DNA of 64,000 nucleotides from Hysterium pulicare CBS 123377 (taxonomy: Eukaryota; Ascomycota; Dothideomycetes; Hysteriales; Hysteriaceae). A program made the position numbers and the translations under genes. Each line of letters begins with the position of its first letter. Position 1 is the first letter of the stretch. The DNA lies in contig AJFK01000768.1 of NCBI GenBank assembly GCA_000467715.1, forward strand, positions 1-64,000, given 5' to 3'. Of the stretch, positions 1 through 10,900 are shown piece after piece. The notes beneath the pieces were generated by a model. The model saw only the letters and a list, made by a program, of their open reading frames with translations, was not told the DNA's origin and did no database searches.

Positions 1-1377
1 GTCTTCGCCTTCACGAACCCGGAATTCCGCTTGTCGAGCGTTAGGAACCAGTGTCTTTGGTGGATGGAACCTATCGTGTTGGATGCGCCCGTGTAGGCAT
101 TGGTTGTGCGGATTGTGGCGGCTTCGGCGCTGTCTTCGGCATCTGAAGTGAAGGCTGGAGTTTGTGCTGGGGGATCAAGGTCGTTGTGTTCGGAGTCGGG
201 TTCAGAGTCTGTAGCTGGAGGGTCAACTGTCGATGAAGCTTTGCGACGACGGCGCGATCGGGGTGTAGATGGAGGACGGGTGGCGTTTGGAGTGTCATTT
301 GCGGAGGGCAAGCGGAGAGTTATGGTGTAGGATTTTGGGAGGCGGGTCCCGTGTAGGCGGAGACGGATGTATTTCTGAGCGGCGGTTAGTGTTCTATGAG
401 ATTTGCTAGATGGGTCTGTGCATACGCTTTGGAACGCCTCGATTAGTTTCTCGTTTTCTGGCTGCTCCGAGGTCAGGTGCTTGGGGATGTCTGAGTCTGA
501 GTCGGCGTCTGATGTATTAGGAGTATGCTGTTGACGCTCAGAGCTCATTTTTCGAGGAAGGACGGTGTATGTTCCGGTGTCCCAAATTAGGAGGGAGCCG
601 CTCGCGTGGGAGGCGGATTCTATGAGGTGGTTCTGTAAGGGGCTGAGTTAGGAAGGGATTTGGAGAAAGAGAAAAAGACTTAATGAAATGATGGTATATA
701 TGTGTAGCAAAGCTTGGGTTGTGACTTTGAGCTAAACGAAAGGATCGTATGACGCGTTGAGCAAGACAAGTTGAAATACTAATCATAAAATTGACTTGGG
801 TTGATGAGGATTCTGAGGGTACGAGATTTGAAGTTGAAAAGGAATAAGACGCATACCCAAAGATTGTGTACTCGAGTCTCAATTGCCATTCTCCCTTGCC
901 TCCTGGAGTTGGGATTGCCAGGAAGACCATATGGGACGGCGAACGAAATTGAGCTCGATTCGGAGAACTGCAGACGCAAATCATCTGCATATGAATCAAC
1001 ATCATATAATTGTTAAGTTTGAAAACCGGCTTATTACAATGAACACCTGCAACAGGATGGTTATGTTGATGGATTACGAAGTGATGTCCGTGAGGATGCT
1101 GATTTCTTTGATACAAATCTGTAAATCCTTCAATTGACAGCCTAGGAACATTATCAGAGTGAGGCTTTGCAGCTGCTGCTAGATGCTGCGTAAAATATGT
1201 AAGGTGGTCTTCGATCTTGGCTTGTCCTGCTTCGACGGCAGCGAGGCTGGGCTCATTTTGAGGAGATGAATCCACGGTGTGTCGAGCTTCATTTCCAGTC
1301 GCCCATTCAGAAATTCTCCGACGTTTTGAGGTTCTAGGAGGCGATATATCGCGAATGAGGCTGGATGGTGTATCCAT
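1..1377 (-). CDS. LigD-type 3'-phosphoesterase domain protein (3' end off window)
   Basis: Stand-alone relative of the phosphoesterase (PE) domain of bacterial DNA ligase D, which trims 3' ends during end joining. Three exons are visible, with introns at 985-1037 and 633-856; splicing is in frame. Exon 1 encodes a basic SKRRR stretch and then GHHFVIHQHNHPVAG. The first intron splits the hallmark motif, and exon 2 restores HYDLRLQFSE followed by VPYGLPGNPNSRRQGRMAIE. Exon 3 resumes with NHLIESASHASGSLLIWDTG, then a long S/T/D/E-rich stretch, and RHWFLTLDKRNSGF near the window edge. The His-rich and HYDxRL motifs are the PE metal/catalytic signature. At least 366 codons are visible, and the C-terminus lies left of the window. 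Fungal copies lack the ligase and polymerase domains, so a role in DNA end processing is inferred. The start is divergent from the next gene by less than 200 bp. Confidence 0.85.
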
Positions 1378-1433
1378 TGCAGAAGATCAGTTGAGGAGAT
1401 GAGTGCCGCAGTCGTGGGGGTCACTGAACGTCG

Positions 1434-4139
1434 ATGACAAGATTCGAGGAAGGCGCTAGAGAACGCCGCTATTCACACCCGTGCTCACCACCTCTCATCC
1501 ATCTCAACGCCAAAGCAGAGCACAAGACTTTCGAATGTTGCAAAGCAACAGATTGCCACTCTCGCCAAGTATTCATGACTACCAAGCCATTTTTCTCGAA
1601 TTTACTCTCAACGTCAAGGCTGAAAAACGCTGTTTCCTATGCTTTTGCCTCTGAAGCTCCCGATGGGGCCACATCCTCTTCAACACTAAGCAATGCTATC
1701 TTCATAGCGTCTGGAGCAGAAAGGAGAGCATCATCTGCCACCGACTACCGGAACTCTTATGAACGTGTGAGGCCTGATCTGATCAGGGCCCGGGCATCTC
1801 TGGAGCAAGCAATAGTGGACCATCGTAGCTCCGACCCACTGAATATTGAAGGGTACTCTGAAGAACATCTGGAAGCTCTATCCATACTTGGAAACATCAA
1901 TTATGTATTAGGGCATTATGAAGCAGCCAAAGACCAACTTGAACAGTCTTTGACGTTTAAGAATTGGGATTCCGATGTCGATAGGTCTATCCAAGCAGCA
2001 AATTTTCTAGATGTGGCGTCTCTTCGTCAAATACGAGCACTTACCTCGTATACACAGTTCCTTGCCAGGTCTGGATGCCATTTGCTCGGAGCACAGGCTA
2101 AATATCGACCAGCCATAGATGCTTTGGAAGCGGTCAGATTGGTCGCAGCACGTTCTGATCGTTTCAATCATCCTTCACAGGAACTGTGCGATATGCTACT
2201 TTCTGCTATCACTGTTGAAAATAAGTTAGGCAAATTCGATGAGGAGATGAACCGATGGTGGCAAAACCTCAATTGTTCCGATCCTTGGTTCGCCTATGCA
2301 TCTCAACCTCGTAATGCGATCATGATCTGGTTCAATGAAGCCATTGCATCACGAAAATCGCCTGCGCTTTGCGAGGAATTTTTCCTCAGGGCATTGACTG
2401 TGAGTGCAATTGTCCTGGGAAATTGGCATCCTACCACACTTGATATTCTTCACCAACTCGGTGAGACATTGAGATCCTGGGATCGCCATGATTCGGCTGG
2501 TCGATTTCTGCTGGAATGTTGTCTAGGGCGCTGTTACCGGTTGGGTCCTTCCCACCCGGAGTCGAGGAGTGCTTTTGAATCTCTACAGAGGTGCAATGAA
2601 TCTCAGGGTCATATTGAGGCTGTCCGTAAATTTCAGGATGCTTCTTGGGATGAGTCATTACAATCAGTTGCGTACGAGCATGTGTATCTAAGGACGGGCA
2701 TCGATCTTCTCCTCCTCATGGACGGTCCTGTCCGATTTGATCGTGCAGAAACCACGGTTAACTTTGTTCTGGAACACTATCAATCGTCTACGATAGATAC
2801 CGACGAGCACGGAGCAGTAATTCACCTTAGACTACATCGCGCGCTTGCGACTTGCGTGTTCAGGCAAAGTAGGATAGCGGATGCTATAGATCTTATCGAA
2901 TCTACCAACAAAACCGTAAAACGGAGTACAGAAGGTCAACTCCAATCCCAGTTAGATTTGGCGATGTTTCATGCAGCAAATGAAGCAACGAAATCTCAGG
3001 CATCGGAATTAAGCCGCATAGTATTCTTTGAGTCTCTCGTAAAGCTGAGTCACGATCGAGCTAGGGCATTTCAAAGAAGACTGGAACAGCTCAATCTTAC
3101 GCATTTCGAATACACTGGAGCTCCTGACGGTGGATCCTTGCCATTTAAGTATCTAGAGACTATCGGGACCGGAGCATACGCAGTCGTCGAGAGTGTGGAT
3201 CTCAACGGTCAGCTATTTGCCCGCAAATCAATCACTTTGCCGAGATATAATCAGAGATCAATACGGCGAGCAATTCGAAACGAAGTACAAGTGATACGAA
3301 CACTTTTACACCCCCATATTGTTCAAGTATACTGTACGTATGAAGAGAAATCAAGGTTCGCGATAATTCTCGAACCATTGGCAACTTGCGATCTCGAAGC
3401 CTTCTTAGCACAACGAACAGAAGCGACCGAACCACCCTGGGAATACAAAGAGTTGATTTTGAAGTGGCTTGGATGTCTGGCTAAAACCCTCGCTTTCATC
3501 CACGATCGAGGAGTACGACATAAAGATATCAAGACGCGGAATATCTTAGTAAAAGATGAAGAAGTTATTTTCGCAGATTTTGGGTCCAGTCATGCCTTTC
3601 TAGATGAGGGTACAAGTGTTACTGAGGGTCCCGCGTATGGACATACATTGATGTATTGCGCACCGGAGGTTGTCTCTTGTGAACCACGAAGTCGATCTGC
3701 TGATATCTTCTCCCTTGGCTGCGTATTTACCGAACTATTGACCTCACTTCAAGGTCGAACTATATCTGACTACTACGATTTCCGCGTACGCCCGGGCGGA
3801 ACTGATGGTAGGAGGGAAACGCATGCGTACCATGCCACCATTGACCTTGTGGAGATGTGGTTTTCATACTCTGAGGGGGATGAGAATGTACTCTACACCG
3901 AAGTCATTCGGCCGATGTTGTATGAGAAGGCGGACCTGCGCCCAACGGCGTTAGGAACTAGCGAGGCTATTGTCCGATGCTTCGAGAAATGCTGGGGAAG
4001 GCGCGTGGTCCAGTGCTCGAATTGTAGGAGAAAGACCGAGGCGGAAGGATCGCATTCATCTTCGTTGGAGTCTGACGACAACGATACCACTGAAGAAGAA
4101 GGTTCTGCGGATAATAGGATCATCTTTGTGGTCACCTAA
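1434..4139 (+). CDS. TPR-like repeat / protein kinase fusion protein
   Basis: Single-exon protein of 901 aa from the first ATG, or 854 aa from the ATG at 1575. The later start is more credible because it leaves about 200 bp of promoter next to the divergent PE gene. Residues of about 100-500 are helical and TPR-like, for example EALSILGNINYVLGHYEAAK and LDILHQLGETLRSWDRHDSA. A protein kinase domain follows at about 572-860: a Gly-rich loop (IGTGAYAVVE), the ATP lysine in LFARKS, catalytic loop RHKDIKTRN, DFG in FADFGSS and APE in CAPE. The catalytic Asp and Asn are present, but the residue before the Asp is Lys, so this is a non-RD kinase. The tail is acidic and Ser-rich. It resembles a fungal-expanded kinase family; the second kinase at 33-35 kb shares its WxGCLA helix and DFGSS motif. 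The substrate is unknown. Confidence 0.85.
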   Translation: MTRFEEGARERRYSHPCSPPLIHLNAKAEHKTFECCKATDCHSRQVFMTTKPFFSNLLSTSRLKNAVSYAFASEAPDGATSSSTLSNAIFIASGAERRASSATDYRNSYERVRPDLIRARASLEQAIVDHRSSDPLNIEGYSEEHLEALSILGNINYVLGHYEAAKDQLEQSLTFKNWDSDVDRSIQAANFLDVASLRQIRALTSYTQFLARSGCHLLGAQAKYRPAIDALEAVRLVAARSDRFNHPSQELCDMLLSAITVENKLGKFDEEMNRWWQNLNCSDPWFAYASQPRNAIMIWFNEAIASRKSPALCEEFFLRALTVSAIVLGNWHPTTLDILHQLGETLRSWDRHDSAGRFLLECCLGRCYRLGPSHPESRSAFESLQRCNESQGHIEAVRKFQDASWDESLQSVAYEHVYLRTGIDLLLLMDGPVRFDRAETTVNFVLEHYQSSTIDTDEHGAVIHLRLHRALATCVFRQSRIADAIDLIESTNKTVKRSTEGQLQSQLDLAMFHAANEATKSQASELSRIVFFESLVKLSHDRARAFQRRLEQLNLTHFEYTGAPDGGSLPFKYLETIGTGAYAVVESVDLNGQLFARKSITLPRYNQRSIRRAIRNEVQVIRTLLHPHIVQVYCTYEEKSRFAIILEPLATCDLEAFLAQRTEATEPPWEYKELILKWLGCLAKTLAFIHDRGVRHKDIKTRNILVKDEEVIFADFGSSHAFLDEGTSVTEGPAYGHTLMYCAPEVVSCEPRSRSADIFSLGCVFTELLTSLQGRTISDYYDFRVRPGGTDGRRETHAYHATIDLVEMWFSYSEGDENVLYTEVIRPMLYEKADLRPTALGTSEAIVRCFEKCWGRRVVQCSNCRRKTEAEGSHSSSLESDDNDTTEEEGSADNRIIFVVT

Positions 4140-4554
4140 TAACCTTCTCCATTCACCCCTTCTGGAGAGTCATCACAGCACGATCTTCTCAGGATCTCTG
4201 TCCTAGAGTGACCATATATGGTCACATTGCCTTCAGGGTGGAAGGTCCAATGGCCTGGCCATAGCAAAAACATCGCTATTCCATAGGTGGCTAGTGATCT
4301 CGAGCATCGTAGTCGAATTTATCATACTATGTCCTCTAGAGCAGTTCTTGCCGGAAAGATTCTTGACTGCGCATCCGGATCAAACTGGTTCTTTTGCTGC
4401 ATTGGCTTTATGTCGTGCATCAGTTCTTGGTAGAATTATTAGTCGAACTTGTAGTCCCAATGGCTGCAATATATGCCATATCGGAATGGCCAAAGTTCGA
4501 GTCAACCTCCAGATTGGGGAGCGTTCGGTTTGAACATAAAACTATACTTCGAAA
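4140..4554. other. Intergenic, convergent 3' ends
   Basis: Tail-to-tail spacer between the kinase gene and the S8 protease gene. I see only short shadow reading frames and no recognisable feature. Confidence 0.6.
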
Positions 4555-7549
4555 TCACGACTTGGTCGGATTCAAAGCCATCCAAATATCCTCTTGAATC
4601 TTTTTCAGCGGCTGTGCAAAGAACTCGAACGGCGATAGATATTTATATCCCTTGTCCCGTTCCTGAGCCATCAGTCTGAACACTCGCCGCATGCCGTCAT
4701 AGCTCTTCAGGGGAATGAATGATGTATGCATCCATGAGGACATGGTCTGCGCTGCATACTCTAGAATGACAGCAGCTAGCGCTGCTGCAACTGGCGTGGC
4801 AAAAGAAGTTCCTGACATCCGCCTCATTGCTCCTTCATCCTCGCGGTCAGGCCATGCGGCATTGATATACTGGCCTACAATGCTGAAGTTCTCACTGTCA
4901 CCATCGCTGTCCTTCGGAGTTGGGTTGTAGGGGGATTTGTTGCCCCATCCATCTGTGCTGTGAATACAAAGTACTTGGTTTCGCCATGCTGGATAGGCAC
5001 GTCCAGAATTGCCCCCATCGTTGGAAGCAGCTGCGAAGAGGAGGATATTAGAGTTGATGGCTTCGGAAAGTTGAGCGTCGATGCTGGGTATGCCTTTTGT
5101 GAACCCGAAAGACATGTTGATGATGTCGACGCACCACTCCGTGCGAGCGACGTGAAGAGCCTGGATTGTGTTACTTGAATGGAACGAAGCAAGCAGATTT
5201 AGACAAATTTAAAAATGAATACCTTAGCAATCTCCTCTGCATGCTGTGCATCAAGATGTCTCGTCTTCATTACCCTAGCGATGTAGATTTCCGCATTAGG
5301 CGCGACGTCTAAGATAATACTGGCGATATGAGTGCCGTGACCAGAGACATCGCCCCCTGATTCGTCGTCCGCCCCGTTCTTCCCGTCAACCCAGCTACAT
5401 ACCTTCATTATGCGATCTCTGGCGGCCTGCATGTCAATGTGGTTCAAATCAATCCCTGTGTCCAGGATGGCTATTTTGACACGATGCTGATTACTGGAAG
5501 GGCCATTTCCCAGTGCCCTTATCGGTTTCAGTCTCTTGAATCTAAAAAACCAGTCGTCGGTAGGTCTGGAATCTCGGTCTGGAATTGACTGGGTTTGCTT
5601 TTCCTCCCCAAACAGTGTGTACAGCTCTCCAGTTCCCTGGGACTGCAATGGTTCCGGAGTGAATGAAGAGCTTTTGGTCTCCTCTTCTAGTGGATGAGCA
5701 GCTCGCTTTGGGGTTTCAGGTGCTCCGCTAATGCGAAGTTGGGGTACGTCGTGAGGACGTTTTTCTGTCCGCGCTACGACTTTGTCTGGCGAGTCTACTT
5801 TTGGCGTATCGAAAACTTTTAAGCCAGAACCTAGATCTAGCTTTGCAGCTTCTGTGTCCAACGAATCGAGTGAAATGAATGCCCCAAAGCCATATTCTAA
5901 TTCGTCTTGAAGAGGCCCAACGACCTTGGTATAAATGAGGTTTCGGAGTGCCTCTCCTTCGCAATAGTCATCCACGCCAAGTGCTGTATCCAAGCATGCT
6001 TCAATTGCATTGCGATAGTTATGGCCGAGTATGAATGGTTTCCTCATGTCAAACACTTCGCATGCTCTTGCCCATTGGTCGTCGACATCCGTCAACGGCT
6101 CATCTAAGCCAAGAAAGCGTTCAAGCTTTTGGCCCAAGTGAATTTCTAGAAGCGTTACCCCAAATCCAACAAGGATTGGATACTGATGGAACATGCTCTG
6201 CGTTTCTTCCTCCAGTGAGGGATCTCTGCTGAGATCAGATTGTAGGAAGGGTCTGAGAGGTATTGCGCCAGCCTTTTCGAAGAAAACGATTCTATCGCGA
6301 GGCCATTTACTGTTGAGCCAAGGGCCCTCGTAAAGATAAAAGAGCGAATACCCTAAGATGACTGCCAAAACCAGTTTTGCCATTTCATTCCAATTTGTGC
6401 CTTGCGACGATAACAACCTTTCCAAAGAAATGGTACGAAAAACGTCTGCTTGCTTGATCATCCGCTCTGTTGGTTTATGAGCCCATAAACCTTGGTCTTG
6501 GCCCAGCATCAAATTCAACCGAAAAGCAGCACTCATATGTTTCTTCCCCAGCAGATCGCAAAAGTGCTTGATAGGTTTCGGTTTCATCAGTCGCCAGGGA
6601 TAGTTGGAGGGCTTCTCATTCTCAAATTTGACCTTGGGTACCGTATCAGAAACGACTGTTAATGGTGTATGCACACGGATTTCGTCCCATGAATGAGTAT
6701 CCGAGTCAAATGTGAAAATTACATCAAGATGACATTCGTCACTGGTTCTGGCCTCGGGGTAAGTCGCGAGAACCAATCTAGTCTCGCAATTCTCAATCTT
6801 ATGACACTGCTCTGGGTGACATTTAGATATTACATCGAAAACTCGACTTGCAGACATCCAGAAATCATGGAAAGGCTCCTTTCGCCGCTTTTTTAGCGGC
6901 GGTATGTCCGGCTCTGAGGGGTCCGGAAAGCGAAGTTGAAGATCATCGAAGCATTCCATAAAGGTGTTTTGTAGAGTTTCGCGATCCTGAGGGCTATCAA
7001 GTCGCAAAGATCGAACAAGAACACCAATCTTTTGATCGTCGAGGGCCTTTTCATCTCCACCCTCCGTGAATATACGTAGCGCATTTAGCCGAGGAAATGG
7101 ATGCCCTACGAGCGTCTGAAGTCAAGACGTGGTCAGCATGATACATGTGGGTATGCCGTGCCTTCAAAGTTTATAGGGGCGCATCATCGGCCTCATATCA
7201 GCGGCCGAATGTTACATGCAATGAATGAGCTGACCTTTGATGCAACGTGCTCCATGATGTCGTCATTCAATACATTTTCCAAGCAATCCAAGAGACGCTC
7301 GGTATAATCAAGGAGTTCGGAAATGATACCAGAAGCTTGCAACGCTCTGAAGATGCAGAAAAGTGAAAAGATAGCTGTCCGCATAGAACCTAGAAATTCT
7401 CGAAGGGATCGATCCTCTTTGGTTGTTTGACGCTCAAGAGCCTTGGTGGCGCGCTGAACAATGGGGAGAAGGCCCATTAGCATGTCTAATTGGCTTTCCT
7501 TGTAGGGCGACCGCATTTGCGGTGTCGGCCTACTGGGTGTCACCGCCAT
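4555..7549 (-). CDS. DUF7580 - subtilisin-like (S8) serine protease
   Basis: Model of 937 aa in three exons, with introns at 7116-7234 and 5161-5222, all in phase. An N-terminal helical part (about 1-105) is followed by a DUF7580-like region at about 250-450, recognised by ISLERLLSS, KLVLAVILGYSLFYLYEGPW and HQYPILVGFGVTLLEIHLGQ. A disordered linker leads to a C-terminal S8 domain with an intact triad: Asp in ILDTGID (about 656), His in GHGTHIAS (about 695) and Ser in MSGTSFATPVAAAL (about 852). There is no signal peptide, so it is probably cytoplasmic, unlike secreted subtilisins. DUF7580 occurs in fungal NLR-like and cell-death-related architectures. An intracellular regulatory protease is inferred. 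The first intron could alternatively use GTAACA and a later TAG. The start is the ATG at 7549; an upstream in-frame Met lies at 7618. Confidence 0.85.
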
Positions 7550-7999
7550 GGGCCTACAAGAGCAAAAATGCCGTCGAAGGATGAGGTTAGCTTTCGACAA
7601 CTGAAAGCATCGAAACATTCGAGCAGACTCAGCGCTGGCGGATGATCATGCCAAGAAACAGAGACGGCTGAAATACGAGATCAGCACGGACCAAGCGGCG
7701 GACCTTATATATTCTGTTATCAGGCTGACTTCCATTACTTGAACTTCAGTTATTCTTCGATCGGTGCCAAAGCAAGTCTTTGACGATTATTTCGCCCGTA
7801 GTGTTCACCAATGGAATCCATATAGGGAGTGCTGCCTTGCAACGATCGCCTGCTGACTCGATCGGAAAACGTTCATGCATCTACCGATACTCGCCCACAT
7901 CTTCAAAGACATCGACATGTTTAAGAGCTAAAGTTATCCAGCGGCTGGTGCTAGTTTCGACTATTCGAGGGATGTTCTACATTTCCCTTCCTATTCCTC
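7550..7999. promoter_or_regulatory. Bidirectional promoter region, S8 protease / C2H2-PH-CNH gene
   Basis: A 450-bp spacer separates two divergent start codons, so the two multi-domain genes probably share upstream control. No specific factor site could be assigned by eye. Confidence 0.4.
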
Positions 8000-10900
8000 A
8001 TGGCGGACGGGTCAAGAGAAACTATAGCCCAAAGCGCGCGTCGTTGCTGCGATTTGTTTTATGACAGCCTGGAAACCCTGGAGTACTGGAAGCTCTCTTC
8101 TTTATGGTCCCAAATGAGAGACCAGTTTGGCAGATTCAACATATGGGCTTCCAGTATCGGCGTGTTCGCCAAAATCCATGCCTCCTTGGATTATAGGTTG
8201 AGAGATCTTTCGGATGCGAAAGAATTGATCATTGGTCATCTTGAAGTCATGATAGAGAGAATGGAACAGAGTAAGTACTCTCGAAAGTGATATAAGCTTG
8301 AGTGGCTAAGATCATACAAGTTTCCGATCATAATTCTTCATTTCACGGCCTGAGCTTCGCGTCATCCAGTGTATATTTGCCAAACCCATTGCCCTCAAAA
8401 GAGATTCAAGATATGATTGCCTCTGTTACCAGTAGCATAGATTGGCTTCAAAGACTATCGAACACCATACGCAGAGCGGGTGCCATGCGGCAGAATATAA
8501 AAGCATCAACTTTTCCTCTAGAGGATTCTGATGGGAATGATCTCAGCAACGTTCTCGAGGGACTGTACAGGCATTGGATTAGGAGAGATCTCCCTGGCAC
8601 CCCAGAAAGTCTCTATGTTCGTTTGATATCAACTATGCTAACGCGACGTCGAAGAATTCTCTATCGAAGATCAAGGCATGAGAAACTCCAGCTGCAACAT
8701 ATTATACCAGAGAAGAAAACCCTATTGGAACCTAGCCCCTTAACCAACCTTGATGTGCCTGGAAATAGCATCGAAGCTCCAATAATTCCATCCACTCCTG
8801 TCACAGTTATTTCGTCAAGTCAGTACACCGCGACGACCGTCCGTCTCGATAATTATCGCAAAGTTTCTGCACCATCGCGGGTGTCGCAAGCTCAGACGGT
8901 TGCGTTAAGTAACCTCGATAGAGCGTCCATCCCACCTTCTCCAAAGATCGGCAATGCTACTGAATTTGTTTGTCCTTACTGCTGTCTCCTCCTTCCCTCG
9001 TCAGAAGCAGCAGATAGAGATAAATGGAGGTCTGCTATAATCGAAAGCTTTGTTTGCCAATACACTAACAATTTTAATAGTCACCATGTAAAGAGAGACC
9101 TCGAGCCTTACGTTTGTCTCTTTGAAGATTGCGATCAAGCCTACGATATTTTCTCTTCGAGCAAAGAATGGATGAACCATATGCGTACTAAGCACTGCAT
9201 GCGTTGGCGGTGTGTGGCAAAATCACATGAGCCGAAGATTTTCGAGTCTCAAAACGAATTCGAAATGCATATGCGAGACGATCACCGAGGGAGATTTCGG
9301 GAAGAGCAACTGCCCTTCTTGGCTGAAAGTAGTGCTCGACCGTTCGGTCCGACGTTTGAACAATGTCCATTTTGTGGTGAGCAAAGCGAAGGACTCGAAG
9401 ATCACATAGCACACCATCTCCAATACCTAGCATTATTATCGTTGCCAATACCGGAAGATATAGAAGACGAGTCGAGCAGTCAAGAGGATAGCTTGTCCAA
9501 CAGAAGTTCTCCTCATAGGTCGAGGAGTACTATGGCAGGTTTTCAAGATCACATGCCCGAAGTAGAGTCTTTGCTACGCAACATTGACGCTGAACCATGC
9601 ACTGATGCGACAAGACCGAAGGATTCTTCGATTCCCAATACAGAATTCCCTGATCTTCCTGATGTTCATCAATCGATTCGATACATGACATGGAATTACA
9701 TACCGGGTGTCAATGCACAACACATTTTTTCATTGGTAGAAGACCAATCGAATGATCCAATTCTCCAACCTTTCATCGGCAGGTACATGTTATCCGGCGG
9801 TGAAACTTTGTCCTCCTTTAGACGACGGCAAGAACAGCCAGCTAGCCAAGTGGACGATGATTACAATTACATAGTGTCCAGTGACAAAGAAGGAGCGGCA
9901 CCTTGGCAACCAGAGCTAGATTCTACCGTGCCTCCAGTACTTTCTGAACCCGAGCTTGTCTTTTCCAGCGAAACAACCATCACTGACCCGATCGGCCCAG
10001 TCACGAACCGAACTCTTCTCGCGTCACTGTCATCGAGGATTGTTTTGCGGCCAGGTATGGAGAGTGTTGAGCTGAATCTGGATCATGTTGGGCGACGACT
10101 AATAGCCAGAGGCGACTTATATCGGTCATCCAATACTTCTGGCCGACTGCTGAAAACACACGTTTTCTTATTCGATCATTACCTGATCCTATCACAACTT
10201 GTAGGCGGCGAATATTATGACGTTTGGAGGCTTGTATGTATAAAATATTCCGAAAGCCATGCGATAATAGAACTTACTCTTCATAGCCTACTCCAATGGG
10301 TCTTCTGACTCTCAGATCAGCAAGACTAGATGGCGCGAGATTTGATGAAAAATCGATCAGCACAAGTTTCGAAACCCTATTTTCTTTCCAGATTAAGCAC
10401 CTTGGGAAGGAGACATATACTCTTTTTGCTGTATCCCAGGCCTCTCGGACGGCGTGGCGTTCCCATATCGTCAATGCAAAGATAGAGCACACAAGACGGT
10501 TGATCCAACAGAATGTTGAACCCTTCGATGTGCGCATATTAGCCGATAACCGCACCGTCGATGAAACGGAACAAGTTGATGATGTTTTGATTCCACATAC
10601 TCCACTCGATGAAACGGAACAAGTTGATGATGTTTTGATTCCACATACTCCACTCGAGAGAGCACTTTCAAGGCAGGATGTTTCTGGGTTTCAATCAATA
10701 CGAATCTCCCGAGTGCACTGCACGACGATGTTTCATCACCACTCTACCGGGGACATGATTGCGGCCGGCACTGACTCTGGTGTTTTCATATCGAAGGCAC
10801 AGGCTCCTTATGAATGGCAACCGGTATAAATCTTCATTCTTTCGTTGTCATCTGATGAACAGGCTCACGCTAATCATGTCTAGGCTATTCGAGTGCCAAA

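Noticed and set aside
538-1377. Single 279-codon minus-strand protein
   Set aside because: The frame reads through two introns. The PE-domain motif is only complete after splicing at 985-1037 and 633-856.
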